From the NCBI RefSeq assembly GCF_022024235.1, contig NZ_CP091799.1, positions 511,001-575,000 of the forward strand: a stretch of DNA of 64,000 nt, given 5' to 3'. This DNA comes from Segatella baroniae B14 (lineage in GTDB: Bacteria > Bacteroidota > Bacteroidia > Bacteroidales > Bacteroidaceae). The position numbers and the translations under genes are program-made. The notes under the pieces were generated by a model. It searched no databases. It saw nothing but the letters and a program-made list of their open reading frames with translations, and had not been told where the DNA came from. Each line of letters begins with the position of its first letter. Position 1 is the first letter of the stretch. Positions 45,999-53,950 of this stretch are shown here, piece by piece.

Positions 45999-46544
45999 GT
46001 GAATATAGATGAGTCTTCCATATTAAAGAATTTACGAGATCCCTCTACTGTTCGTGTAGGGTTTCCCATGCTGGTAAAGCAGTTTAGCCAATCGCTTTAC
46101 TGGAAGATTCGTCAGATTGTACTCAGTCATGACGATGCTGACGATGTGCTTCAAAATACTTTCATTAAAGTATGGAATAATTTAGATCAGTTTGAGGGGA
46201 AATCCTCATTATCAACTTGGCTTTATCGTATTGCCATCAATGAATCTCTTGACTTCTTGCGTAAAAAGAAGCAAGAATTGGATATTGATATTGATGCGGA
46301 TGTATCCGTAGCGAACCGTTTATTGGCAGATGATTTTTTCGATGGTGATGAGATGCAGGCTTTGTTGCAGGAGGCTATTAGTAGATTGCCTGAAAAGCAG
46401 CGAGTAGTATTTAATATGAAATATTACGATGGTATGAAATATAGTGATATGAGCAAGATTTTAGGGACAACAGAAGGTGCCTTGAAAGCTTCTTATCATA
46501 TAGCAGTGCAAAAAATTACAGAATTTTTAAAGGCTCACCATTAA
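45999..46544 (+). CDS. ECF-type RNA polymerase sigma factor
   Basis: A 181-aa σ70 of the extracytoplasmic function group, starting at GTG 45999. Region 2 includes HDDADDVLQNTFIKVWNNLDQFEG and LSTWLYRIAINESLDFLRKKK; region 4 has ISRLPEKQRVVFNMKYYDGM, KYSDMSKILGTTEGALKASY. It directly precedes a one-helix membrane protein and a Spy-like periplasmic protein, which points to a cell-envelope stress regulon with membrane control. Confidence 0.93.
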   Translation: MNIDESSILKNLRDPSTVRVGFPMLVKQFSQSLYWKIRQIVLSHDDADDVLQNTFIKVWNNLDQFEGKSSLSTWLYRIAINESLDFLRKKKQELDIDIDADVSVANRLLADDFFDGDEMQALLQEAISRLPEKQRVVFNMKYYDGMKYSDMSKILGTTEGALKASYHIAVQKITEFLKAHH

Positions 46545-46595
46545 ACCTTTATTTTTTTACTACGTCTAACAAATATATAAATAACAACATTAGCA

Positions 46596-46970
46596 ATGAC
46601 GAAAGAAGAAAAGTTACTTTCTGATAAATATGGTAAGGATCCTGGATTCATGGTTCCTAAAGGATATTTTGAAGATTTTGCTGATCGAATGATGGCTCAG
46701 ATACCAGAAAATTCTACAGCAAAGGTGGTGAATATTCGTTCTTCGCATTGGCATCGCTTACGTCCGTATGCAGTTGCAGCAGCTAGCGTATGTGTGGCTA
46801 TCTTTAGCATAACTACTTATGTTCAAAATCATCATGATAGTGAACTTGGTTCAGCTTCTGCTTCTATATATAAACAGCAGAGCAATTCTGATGCGTGGGA
46901 TGAGGCTGTAGACTACACTATGTTTGATAATGCAGATCTATATGCCTCTATGGAAGATTTCGGCAAATAG
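46596..46970 (+). CDS. Putative anti-sigma membrane protein
   Basis: A 124-aa protein with a polar cytosolic N-terminal part (about 1-52; DPGFMVPKGYFEDFADRMM), one transmembrane helix (about 55-72, LRPYAVAAASVCVAIFSITT) and a short acidic periplasmic tail. There is no zinc ZAS motif. Its place between an ECF sigma and a periplasmic Spy-like protein, and its topology, suggest a short CnrY-like anti-sigma factor. No sequence family is recognised. Confidence 0.7.
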   Translation: MTKEEKLLSDKYGKDPGFMVPKGYFEDFADRMMAQIPENSTAKVVNIRSSHWHRLRPYAVAAASVCVAIFSITTYVQNHHDSELGSASASIYKQQSNSDAWDEAVDYTMFDNADLYASMEDFGK

Positions 46971-46992
46971 AATAAAAGTAATTAACGCATAA

Positions 46993-47448
46993 ATGAGTAT
47001 GAAATTTAAAATAATAATGCTTCTCGTTGCTCTTATGATGTCAGTTCAGGTTTGGTCTGATAATCCTGAAAGAGTAAAAGCAAAGTTTGATCCGAAACGA
47101 TTTGAAGCAGAGATGGAACAGTTTATTACGAGCCAAGCGGCGTTAAGTCCGTCTGAAGCTGCGTCTTTTTTCCCTGTATATAGGGAAATGCAAAAGAAAG
47201 CACGTGTGCTCTTTGAAGAAATGCGACGCTGTCACATGACAGATTTGTCCAACCAGCGAGCTTGTAAACAGGCTATTATAAAGATGGATGAGTTAGATTT
47301 GGAACTTAAGGAAGTTCAAAGGACATATCATCTAAAATTCATGAAAGTTCTTTCGCCAGCGAAGGTGCTTAAGATTATCAAAGCGGAAGAAAAATTTCAT
47401 CGTAATGCTTTTAAAAGAATGGTTCAGCGTAGACAAAATAATGATTAG
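46993..47448 (+). CDS. Spy/CnrX-like periplasmic protein
   Basis: A 151-aa protein with a signal peptide (MSMKFKIIMLLVALMMSVQVWS). The mature part is a helical hairpin rich in charged residues: FEAEMEQFITSQAALSPSEA, FFPVYREMQKKARVLFEEM and FMKVLSPAKVLKIIKAEEKF. This LSPxQ/LSPAKV pattern is that of the LTXXQ (Spy, CpxP, CnrX, ZraP) family of periplasmic chaperones and stress sensors. It may be the sensor that restrains or signals to the upstream anti-sigma. Confidence 0.8.
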   Translation: MSMKFKIIMLLVALMMSVQVWSDNPERVKAKFDPKRFEAEMEQFITSQAALSPSEAASFFPVYREMQKKARVLFEEMRRCHMTDLSNQRACKQAIIKMDELDLELKEVQRTYHLKFMKVLSPAKVLKIIKAEEKFHRNAFKRMVQRRQNND

Positions 47449-47515
47449 TTTATTTAGTTTTAAGGAATTAATAATATAGATTTTACTTTTTGTGTAAAAT
47501 TTCATAAGCGCGAAG

Positions 47516-47547
47516 AAGGGGAGATGCAGTGATGTATTTCTCCTTTT
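47516..47547 (+). terminator. Probable terminator of the sigma operon
   Basis: AAGGGGAGA (47516-47524) pairs with TTTCTCCTT (47537-47545), with two G-T pairs, followed by TTGTG. A moderate stem. Confidence 0.5.
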
Positions 47548-47642
47548 GTGTATATTAGCCAGTTTGTAGTTTTAAGTTATTTAATTAGAGTGGTATGAAA
47601 GTGTGCGTTTTTTGTTAGGAAGTGCGAGAGGATATAAAACTA

Positions 47643-47675
47643 AAAAAGGAGAGTAATTATTTTACTCTCCTTTTT
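47643..47675. terminator. Bidirectional terminator at the end of the tRNA-Arg unit
   Basis: A 14-bp stem (47643-47656 with 47662-47675), A run on one side and T run on the other. On the minus strand it ends the tRNA-Arg transcript. A second small hairpin (47683-47691 with 47694-47702) abuts the 3' end of tRNA-Arg(TCT). Confidence 0.85.
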
Positions 47676-47702
47676 AATCCAACTTGATGTTTGAACATCA
47701 AG

Positions 47703-47777
47703 TGATTCCGTTGGGGTTCGAACCCAAGACCCACAGCTTAGAAGGCTGTTGCTCTAATCCAACTGAGCTACGGAACC
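47703..47777 (-). tRNA. tRNA-Arg (TCT)
   Basis: 75 nt with acceptor GGTTCCG pairing CGGAATC and discriminator A. The D loop has G18-G19, the anticodon loop is CTTCTAA (anticodon TCT), and the T loop is TTCGAAC. No encoded CCA. Cotranscribed after tRNA-Arg(ACG), 30 bp apart. Confidence 0.95.
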
Positions 47778-47807
47778 ATGGATACCGTTTGTTATACAAA
47801 CTTAAAG

Positions 47808-47881
47808 TGACTTCGCTGGGATTCAAACCCGGAACCTTCTGATCCGTAGTCAGATGCTCTATTCAGTTGAGCTACGAAGCC
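47808..47881 (-). tRNA. tRNA-Arg (ACG)
   Basis: 74 nt with acceptor GGCTTCG pairing CGAAGTC and discriminator A. The anticodon loop is CTACGGA (anticodon ACG, read as inosine after TadA editing). The D loop reads AACTGAATA (A at 19) and the T loop TTTGAAT (T at 56), so the usual G19-C56 pair is A19-U56. The T stem CCGGG/CCCAG has one C-A mismatch. No encoded CCA. Confidence 0.95.
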
Positions 47882-47899
47882 TTTTTCTATTTGCGTTTG

Positions 47900-47931
47900 C
47901 AAAGGTACTATATTTTTTTGAATTAACCAAA
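47900..47931 (-). promoter_or_regulatory. Promoter of the tRNA-Arg pair
   Basis: On the minus strand TTTG (47928-47931), 20 bp, TACCTTTG (47900-47907), 18 bases before tRNA-Arg(ACG). Confidence 0.82.
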
Positions 47932-48334
47932 TTTTTTTCTAACTTTTCTTATATACTTTGTCAAGTAAATATTTGTAGTACTAATTAATTTTCTGTTATA
48001 AAGGACTTTAGATGCCTGTTCTTACCGATGCCTTTGTTAGGAAAAAGCGATATTGATGGCCATAAGATGATAACTTCAGCCAAGGAGTGATCCTGTCATG
48101 GAAAAAATGTCAAAACGCTTTATGCTGAAAAATATATCTCAAAAGGGGCAGGGCTTTTAGATTTAATTTGTATTTTTGTCATGTCTGTTGTGGAAACGCT
48201 TGTTTTTATTTAGCAACACTAAAATAGGTGTATTTTACGACACGGCAGAATCATGAGCAAAAAAATGTTGTTCGGTGCTTATAATGAAAATCAAATCAAA
48301 GTGTTGCAGAGTTAAGGTTTATTATTTTACTATC
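47932..48334. other. Intergenic region without a recognisable gene
   Basis: About 400 bases between the tRNA-Arg promoter and the M15 peptidase. It is less AT-rich than typical spacers here near 48010-48160 and has only short frames (14 and 20 codons). I recognise no RNA or mobile element; it may be decayed coding DNA. Confidence 0.4.
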
Positions 48335-49036
48335 ATGCGAAAGTTGATTTTATTTGTTTTATTTTTCTTTTGTGTATATGCTCATCAAGTTTTTAGTAAA
48401 AAAGTGTTTAGGCCTGGTGAAGTAGTTCCGGGGTCGTATATTAAATCATACGGTTATCGTTCTTTTTTTACTTCACATCAGATTCCTGATACAATCTTTA
48501 AGAAGATGTTTGGAAAATCTTATAAAGAAAATTGTACTGTGCCCCGTAGTTCTTTGCGTTATATTCTTTGTCTTCATAAGGATATTGCTGGCAAAACCAT
48601 TGTGGGAGAGATGGTGGTCAATGCTTCTATTGCTCAAGATATTCTAAGTATTTTTCGTCAACTCTATGAAGCTTCATATCCTATAGAACGCATGAGACTG
48701 GTCGATTATTGGAATGCTGATGATGAAATGTCTATGCGGGCTAACAATTCTAGCAGTTTTAATTTTCGTTTTATTTCTCATACTAATGTTGTGTCTAAAC
48801 ATGGTTTGGGATTGGCTATAGATATTAATACGCTATACAATCCTTATCATAAATATCTTAAAGACGGTAAGGAAATTGTTGAGCCGATTACAGCTAAACC
48901 TTATCTTAATCGGAATGCTAATTTTCCATATAAAATAGTAAAAGGTGATTTATGTTATAGATTGTTCAAAAAATATGGCTTTAAATGGGGTGGTGAATGG
49001 AAGTCTAGTAAAGACTATCAACATTTCGAAAAATAA
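48335..49036 (+). CDS. M15-family D-Ala-D-Ala carboxypeptidase-like protein
   Basis: A 233-aa exported zinc peptidase; ATG 48335 gives a clean signal (MRKLILFVLFFFCVYAHQVFS), so the in-frame ATG at 48284 and TTG at 48275 are rejected. The Peptidase_M15_4 (VanY-like) domain has zinc ligands in SKHGLGLAIDINTLYNP (His, Asp) and in WKSSKDYQHFEK (His), with MSMRANNSSSFNFRFI before them. It should trim peptidoglycan stem peptides or act as an endolysin-like enzyme. Its stop ends with the catalytic C-terminus. Confidence 0.87.
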   Translation: MRKLILFVLFFFCVYAHQVFSKKVFRPGEVVPGSYIKSYGYRSFFTSHQIPDTIFKKMFGKSYKENCTVPRSSLRYILCLHKDIAGKTIVGEMVVNASIAQDILSIFRQLYEASYPIERMRLVDYWNADDEMSMRANNSSSFNFRFISHTNVVSKHGLGLAIDINTLYNPYHKYLKDGKEIVEPITAKPYLNRNANFPYKIVKGDLCYRLFKKYGFKWGGEWKSSKDYQHFEK

Positions 49037-49137
49037 GTCTGTTGTAGATTTTTTTTGACGGAGGCGGTAAGAAATGTAATCATTTTGTAAATATACTCGT
49101 AAAAGGTGATGGAAAAAGATATTTTTTTTCAAAAAGA

Positions 49138-49169
49138 TTTGCTGCTTAGATTTGAAATGACTATATTTG
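49138..49169 (+). promoter_or_regulatory. Orphan promoter upstream of a terminator
   Basis: TTTG (49138-49141), 20 bp, TATATTTG (49162-49169). No coding frame follows on this strand before a terminator. Confidence 0.72.
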
Positions 49170-49173
49170 TAGC

Positions 49174-49247
49174 GTTAATTATACAATTGAGGTTAATTTA
49201 TTCGCTTGAAGGGTTGTTGTCTGAGAAGACCGCAATCCTTTTTATTT
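49174..49247 (+). ncRNA. Candidate small RNA of about 75 nt
   Basis: A consensus promoter (49138-49169) is followed after about 40 nt by an intrinsic terminator: arms 49209-49222 and 49227-49240 (two wobbles, one mismatch) with a GAGA loop and TTTATTTTTA tail. The single-stranded 5' part includes TTGAGGTTAATTTATTCGC. No ORF lies in between and the next gene is antisense. It does not match tmRNA, 6S, SRP or RNase P motifs that I know. Confidence 0.5.
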
Positions 49248-49259
49248 TTAAATGATTTT

Positions 49260-50072
49260 TTATTTATTATAGAGACTGACAATGAGATTTGCTATACTAA
49301 ATGGCATTCTTGTCATTGATGTATAATAGTTGACATCCTCTTGTATTTTTCCTTCTTTTGCTTTCAGATCATTGGGCATCACATAAATACAATCACGTTG
49401 TTGAAGGTAATAAAAGGGGTCGTTAAATACATTGGCATCCCTCAGGTCAAAGCGGTGTACCACTTTAGCTCCATCGAAGCCTTCTCTTATTAATAGAATA
49501 TTATCACGGCGACCATATTCTGTAAGATCACCAGCTTGTGCCAAAGCTTCAACTAAGCCGATATGATCTCCTGTTATTTGAATGTCTTTAGGACTTCTTA
49601 CTTCTCCTACTACTGTCACGAAGAAGTCTTGTATTTTTACGGTTACGACCGGTCTTCCACGTTTAGTAAAATATTTGTTTACTTGTGAGGAAATCAGATC
49701 TCTTACCTCATCAGTTGTTTTTCCTACTACTTTTAGCCGTCCAATTACAGGAAAATTGATGGTTCCATCGTTTTCTACTAGATATTTTTGTAAGCTTTCT
49801 GAAGGAGATTGTTGTCCGGTGGTGCTATTAGTAGAAAAATTCAAATTGAATGGTTGAGAAGTTTCTGGGTCGATAGACTGTACGGTAATCGAGAGAAAAT
49901 CTTTTGGCTTTATTCGAATACTATAGTCGTGACTTGACAGACGCATTACTACCTGATTAGCATTTTGAAAATATGGAACATCCTTAGAATATTTATACAT
50001 GTCCATAATCGTGCAACTGCTGAATAAAGGCAGAGTTATTAAAATGGCCAAGATTTGACGGAACAATCTCAT
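49260..50072 (-). CDS. Polysaccharide export lipoprotein (Wza-like)
   Basis: An outer-membrane polysaccharide export protein of about 270 aa. ATG 50072 is preferred (MRLFRQILAILITLPLFSSC, lipidated Cys); TTG 50084 is the frame limit. The Poly_export domain covers about 60-170 (RIKPKDFLSITVQSIDPETS, LVENDGTINFPVIGRLKVVG) and an SLBB domain follows (FFVTVVGEVRSPKDIQITGD, VEALAQAGDLTEYGRRDNIL). Wza partners with a Wzc kinase, but no wzc or capsule genes are next to it. The DUF gene upstream ends 13 bp before this start. Confidence 0.9.
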   Translation of the reverse strand: MRLFRQILAILITLPLFSSCTIMDMYKYSKDVPYFQNANQVVMRLSSHDYSIRIKPKDFLSITVQSIDPETSQPFNLNFSTNSTTGQQSPSESLQKYLVENDGTINFPVIGRLKVVGKTTDEVRDLISSQVNKYFTKRGRPVVTVKIQDFFVTVVGEVRSPKDIQITGDHIGLVEALAQAGDLTEYGRRDNILLIREGFDGAKVVHRFDLRDANVFNDPFYYLQQRDCIYVMPNDLKAKEGKIQEDVNYYTSMTRMPFSIANLIVSLYNK

Positions 50073-50084
50073 AAGGCTTGTCAA

Positions 50085-50456
50085 CTAGTCATTATACGAC
50101 TTGAAATCAGCGTGTGCAATTTCAACGAGGTGGATGCTATGTCCGGCGCTATTTAAGATAGGCCGTGGTAAAAACCAACTCAGAATAAGTGTATTGTTTC
50201 CATCAGGATCAACCCATTTTTTAGGTTTATATGGATACTTTGTATACAGCCTTATCATCTGTATCTCATCCTGTGAGACATCCACATCCGGAAAATGGTA
50301 AACATGATGATTGGGATTTTCCATTTGTCCCTTTCTGTCAAGATAACTGGTATCATAAACTAGAAAGCGCCCAAGATTGCAGTCGGCGTTGACACGAAAG
50401 CTAATGTATTCGTGGTCCTCACCTGGTTGTTTTAGTTCATAAATTGCTATATCCAT
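50085..50456 (-). CDS. Conserved hypothetical protein
   Basis: A 123-aa cytosolic protein with no signal peptide. It has mixed α/β character: DIAIYELKQPGEDHEYISFR, FLVYDTSYLDRKGQMENPNH, and a Trp/Pro-rich end (LILSWFLPRPILNSAGHSIH). I do not recognise a family with known function. It has its own perfect promoter and is the first gene of a two-gene unit with the Wza-like gene. Confidence 0.7.
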   Translation of the reverse strand: MDIAIYELKQPGEDHEYISFRVNADCNLGRFLVYDTSYLDRKGQMENPNHHVYHFPDVDVSQDEIQMIRLYTKYPYKPKKWVDPDGNNTLILSWFLPRPILNSAGHSIHLVEIAHADFKSYND

Positions 50457-50481
50457 TGAATTGAAATTTCATTTATTGATG

Positions 50482-50513
50482 CAAAGATACTAAAAAAAAA
50501 GATAACGTCCAAA
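50482..50513 (-). promoter_or_regulatory. Promoter of the hypothetical/Wza-like unit
   Basis: On the minus strand TTTG (50510-50513), 20 bp, TATCTTTG (50482-50489), about 26 bases before the start at 50456. Confidence 0.78.
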
Positions 50514-50642
50514 TGCAATTGTTTCTTCATGGTCGCGCTGTAATAATTAATAAAATGCTTGCTATTTTTAAGTATTATTTTATAAATTTGCACAAGATTT
50601 ATACATCGCTTTATTTTTTTTAGAAATCATATAATTTTAGAC

Positions 50643-52454
50643 ATGAAGAAATCATTACATTATTTCTGGCTCAGCTTAGCCCTTGCTATAGGAATATTTT
50701 GTTCCTCATGCATGGATAGAGACTATTCTTTGTCGGATATCGATGCAATTTTTGGAATTGGTTCAGACTCTTTGGCATTGCCTGTAAACAACTCTACTGC
50801 AGAGATACCATTAGATTCATTTGTCCACATCAATACGTCCAATTTTATTGATATTTTAGATAATGGAGATTATGTTTTCCATCTTTCTGATGCTTCAGAA
50901 AAGACGGCCTCTGCCACAGTAAAGGAAGTAACTCAGGAAGCTCGTGAATTTCCACAACGTTATGTATCTTTACCACTAATGGGGCTTGCAAAGAATAATA
51001 CTCGTAAGCGTACTTCAGCAATAGGTGATGGCGATGGAACTTTTGTAATAACTGAAGCTGATAGTCTTGCATTGGCCACTTTTGATTATTCCATTAGTAA
51101 TGTGCCTGATGAAATATATGATTTAACTTCAGCAACTTTTGATGATACATATTTGGATGTAACATTCTCCTTCAATTCTGCTTTTCAAGGTTGTTTTAAG
51201 CAGGTTTACAATATGGCTTTCCGTTTGCCATCATTCTTTGTTCTTGATAAAGCAGTTTATAACGGGCAAGAAATTAATCCTACAGCAAATCAAGTGTCAT
51301 TGCTTAATCTTTCTACCAGTTCTAGTCATACTATCCGTTTTTATGTGAAGGGTCTCGATTTTACTGCAAACGATAAACTTGGATCTTTAGTATTCAAAAA
51401 AGGGGAAAGCATAAAAGCATCAGGTCGTGTTGGTTTGGCTATGACTTTGCTTAAGCAAGATTTGATAAAGACAGAAGGATTGGTTAATGGTGCCATCGTG
51501 GGATCTGCTAAGGTGAGTAAGACAACTATTAGCTATGCTACAGGTAAATTTTCTCCATCGTTTAATTTTGCCAATTGGGGTAGCGTGAAGCTAAATAATA
51601 TTCCATCAGTGTTGTCTGATGATTCTGTTAAGGTAGATCTTTATGATCCTCATGTTAATCTTACCATATCATCTACTCCTATATTGCCGATAGATGTTAA
51701 GGTTTCAGGAAATCTTATAGCTTATGATGCAGCTAATCAAGTGATAAAGTCTTTGGCTATAGATCCGTTTATTATTCCTAGAAATGCAGGAGTAGTTAGT
51801 CTCAGACGTAGATATGCTGCTAGCAGTGGTGATACTTCTGTAGTGGTAGTTCCAGAGCTCTCTACTTTAGTAAATAAGATTCCTTCTGTTATTAAATTTG
51901 CGGATATTAAAGCTATTGGCGATACTTCGACTTCTACTTCAGTTCAGTTGGGTACTAGCTATACATTAACTAGTAAATATGCAGTAGACTGTCCTTTGGC
52001 TTTTGCAGATAGTGCACGTATCGTATATCGTAAGGATATGACAGGGTGGAACAGCAGTTTGAAAGATCTTCAGTTTAAAGATGAAGATACTGAAATTGTG
52101 GTAACATCTGATGTGGAAAACAAGATTCCTATGTATCTTCAGCTTTCTGCTTATGGTGTTAATAATAGAGGTCAAGCGATAAGTGATAGTCGTCTTAAGA
52201 TTGTTGTAGAGAATGTTATAGCTCCGTCTTTGGATGGTAAAACACCAGTGCATACTTCTGTGCGTGTTGTTGTTAAACCATTAGATCCAACTGTTCTCAA
52301 AGATTTAGATGGTATAAAGATTCGTTTTGATGGAACTACAAGTTATGATGGTGAGTCCATTCAGAATGTTGGCTTGAATGCCTATTATCAGACATTGAAA
52401 ATGAACAATATAGCTGTAACAATTTATGGAAAGCTTATCTATGATGCGAATTAA
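50643..52454 (+). CDS. Large β-rich lipoprotein
   Basis: A 603-aa lipoprotein (MKKSLHYFWLSLALAIGIFCSSC, Cys23 lipidated). The start of the mature part is DRDYSLSDIDAIFGIGSDS. The body is β-rich and Ser/Thr-rich with repeated sandwich-like segments (for example VNLTISSTPILPIDVKVSGN and TVLKDLDGIKIRFDGTTSYD). No catalytic motif is seen. A DUF5723 barrel gene follows 44 bp downstream, so the two probably form an outer-membrane pair. A -7 box TAAATTTG lies at 50583-50590. Confidence 0.72.
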   Translation: MKKSLHYFWLSLALAIGIFCSSCMDRDYSLSDIDAIFGIGSDSLALPVNNSTAEIPLDSFVHINTSNFIDILDNGDYVFHLSDASEKTASATVKEVTQEAREFPQRYVSLPLMGLAKNNTRKRTSAIGDGDGTFVITEADSLALATFDYSISNVPDEIYDLTSATFDDTYLDVTFSFNSAFQGCFKQVYNMAFRLPSFFVLDKAVYNGQEINPTANQVSLLNLSTSSSHTIRFYVKGLDFTANDKLGSLVFKKGESIKASGRVGLAMTLLKQDLIKTEGLVNGAIVGSAKVSKTTISYATGKFSPSFNFANWGSVKLNNIPSVLSDDSVKVDLYDPHVNLTISSTPILPIDVKVSGNLIAYDAANQVIKSLAIDPFIIPRNAGVVSLRRRYAASSGDTSVVVVPELSTLVNKIPSVIKFADIKAIGDTSTSTSVQLGTSYTLTSKYAVDCPLAFADSARIVYRKDMTGWNSSLKDLQFKDEDTEIVVTSDVENKIPMYLQLSAYGVNNRGQAISDSRLKIVVENVIAPSLDGKTPVHTSVRVVVKPLDPTVLKDLDGIKIRFDGTTSYDGESIQNVGLNAYYQTLKMNNIAVTIYGKLIYDAN

Positions 52455-52497
52455 TCCATAAATATTGTTAAGTTTGAATTTAATTTTTTTAGAATAG

Positions 52498-53895
52498 ATG
52501 AAAAATCGAATGAAACAACTGGGGTTGGTATCAATTTTCAGTTTCGCAATATTGCCAGCACAGGCTCAAGGTTCTATGTCTGGCTTTTTTACAGATGGGT
52601 TCTTGTACCGTCATCAGATGAATCCAGCTCTTGGCAACGATAGTACTACTTATATTTCTATTCCTGTTATTGGTAATGTCAATGCAAGAATGTATGGTAA
52701 TTTTGGACTTCAGGATGTTCTCTTTGATAATCCTCGTTATCCAGATGCTAGTAATAAGAAAAAAACGACTTTCTTGAGTCCGTATATCGAAAATGGATTA
52801 GATGGCTTCAGTAAGGGTAATAATCGTGTTGGTGCTGATGTAAAAGTAGGTTTACTTTCTGCAGGTTGGAAAGGAATGGGTGGCTATAACACTTTTGATG
52901 TTAATCTACGAGCTACTGCCGATGTAAAGATACCTTATGAATTTCTCGCATTTGCTAAAGATACAGGCAATAAAGATTATGATATGGGTGATCTTGATGC
53001 AGAGGCTACTAGTTATGTAGAAATAGCTTTGGGGCACAGTCACCAAGTTAGCGATCGGTGGAAGGTCGGTGGAAAACTAAAATTCCTTTTGGGGCTTGGC
53101 AATGCACGTCTTCAAATGCATAATATGAAAGCTACTCTTTCTGATAATCAGAAGTGGGAGATTTCTGGTGATGCAGTAGCAGATGTTTCTATTAAGGGCT
53201 TTGAGTATAAAAGTAAGTATAAGCAATACAATAGTAGGGATGAGCAGTATAGTTATGTAAATGACGTTAAAGTAAGTGGATACGGTATCAGTGGTTTTGG
53301 TATGGCTGCTGATTTTGGTGCTGAATATAAGGCTGGAGATAGATGGAATCTAAGTGCTGCTTTACTTGATTTTGGTTTTATTAGTTGGAGTAATGATATT
53401 CAGGCTAAGAATATTTCTAATCATGTTACCTTTGATGGTTTTCATGATTTGACTGTTGGTGGTGATAGTGATAATCCGATGGATAAGCCTGCTGATGAAT
53501 ATGCTGATCAGTTTATGGATTTTGCTCATCTTACCTCTTTAGGGGATCAGGGAAAGCGTACCACTATGCTTGGTGCAACCCTTAATCTTGCTGCTAGTTA
53601 TAAAGCATGCGATTGGTTTAAGGCTGGATTGTTAAGTTCTACCCGTTTGCATGGATCATTCAGCTGGACAGAGGCTCGATTAAGTGGTAACTTTATGCCA
53701 TTGTCTTGGGTAGATGGTAATGTAAATGTTGCTGTAGGAACATTTGGTCCTAGTATAGGCTGGTTGTTGAATTTTCATCCTATGGGTTTCAATTTCTTTA
53801 TTGGTATGGATCATGTGTTGGGTAAGCTGTCTAAGGAAGGAATTCCTTTGAATAGTAATGTTCAATTAAGTACTGGTTTTAATATACAGTTCTAA
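52498..53895 (+). CDS. DUF5723 outer-membrane β-barrel protein
   Basis: A 465-aa exported protein (signal peptide ending PAQAQ). It resembles the DUF5723 family: GFLYRHQMNPALGNDSTTYI near the N-terminus, VNARMYGNFGLQDVLF, many amphipathic β strands with alternating aromatic residues, and a terminal barrel-type strand ending NVQLSTGFNIQF (C-terminal Phe). It belongs with the upstream lipoprotein. Related to PorV/FadL-like barrels in shape; the cargo is unknown. Confidence 0.8.
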   Translation: MKNRMKQLGLVSIFSFAILPAQAQGSMSGFFTDGFLYRHQMNPALGNDSTTYISIPVIGNVNARMYGNFGLQDVLFDNPRYPDASNKKKTTFLSPYIENGLDGFSKGNNRVGADVKVGLLSAGWKGMGGYNTFDVNLRATADVKIPYEFLAFAKDTGNKDYDMGDLDAEATSYVEIALGHSHQVSDRWKVGGKLKFLLGLGNARLQMHNMKATLSDNQKWEISGDAVADVSIKGFEYKSKYKQYNSRDEQYSYVNDVKVSGYGISGFGMAADFGAEYKAGDRWNLSAALLDFGFISWSNDIQAKNISNHVTFDGFHDLTVGGDSDNPMDKPADEYADQFMDFAHLTSLGDQGKRTTMLGATLNLAASYKACDWFKAGLLSSTRLHGSFSWTEARLSGNFMPLSWVDGNVNVAVGTFGPSIGWLLNFHPMGFNFFIGMDHVLGKLSKEGIPLNSNVQLSTGFNIQF

Positions 53896-53903
53896 ATTAT
53901 AAT

Positions 53904-53950
53904 TTTTTACACAAGAAGCATCTCAATTTGAGATGCTTCTTGTGTAAAAA
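53904..53950. terminator. Perfect 23-bp inverted-repeat terminator
   Basis: Arms 53904-53926 and 53928-53950 are perfectly complementary, with T run before and A run after in this orientation, so both strands can fold. It lies 9 bp after the DUF5723 stop. Confidence 0.75.

Noticed and set aside
48010..48180. Short frame MPVLTDAFVRKKRY as a second integrase stub near the tRNA-Arg genes
   Set aside because: Only 14 codons, then stops in all continuations; the resemblance to integrase starts is too short to trust.
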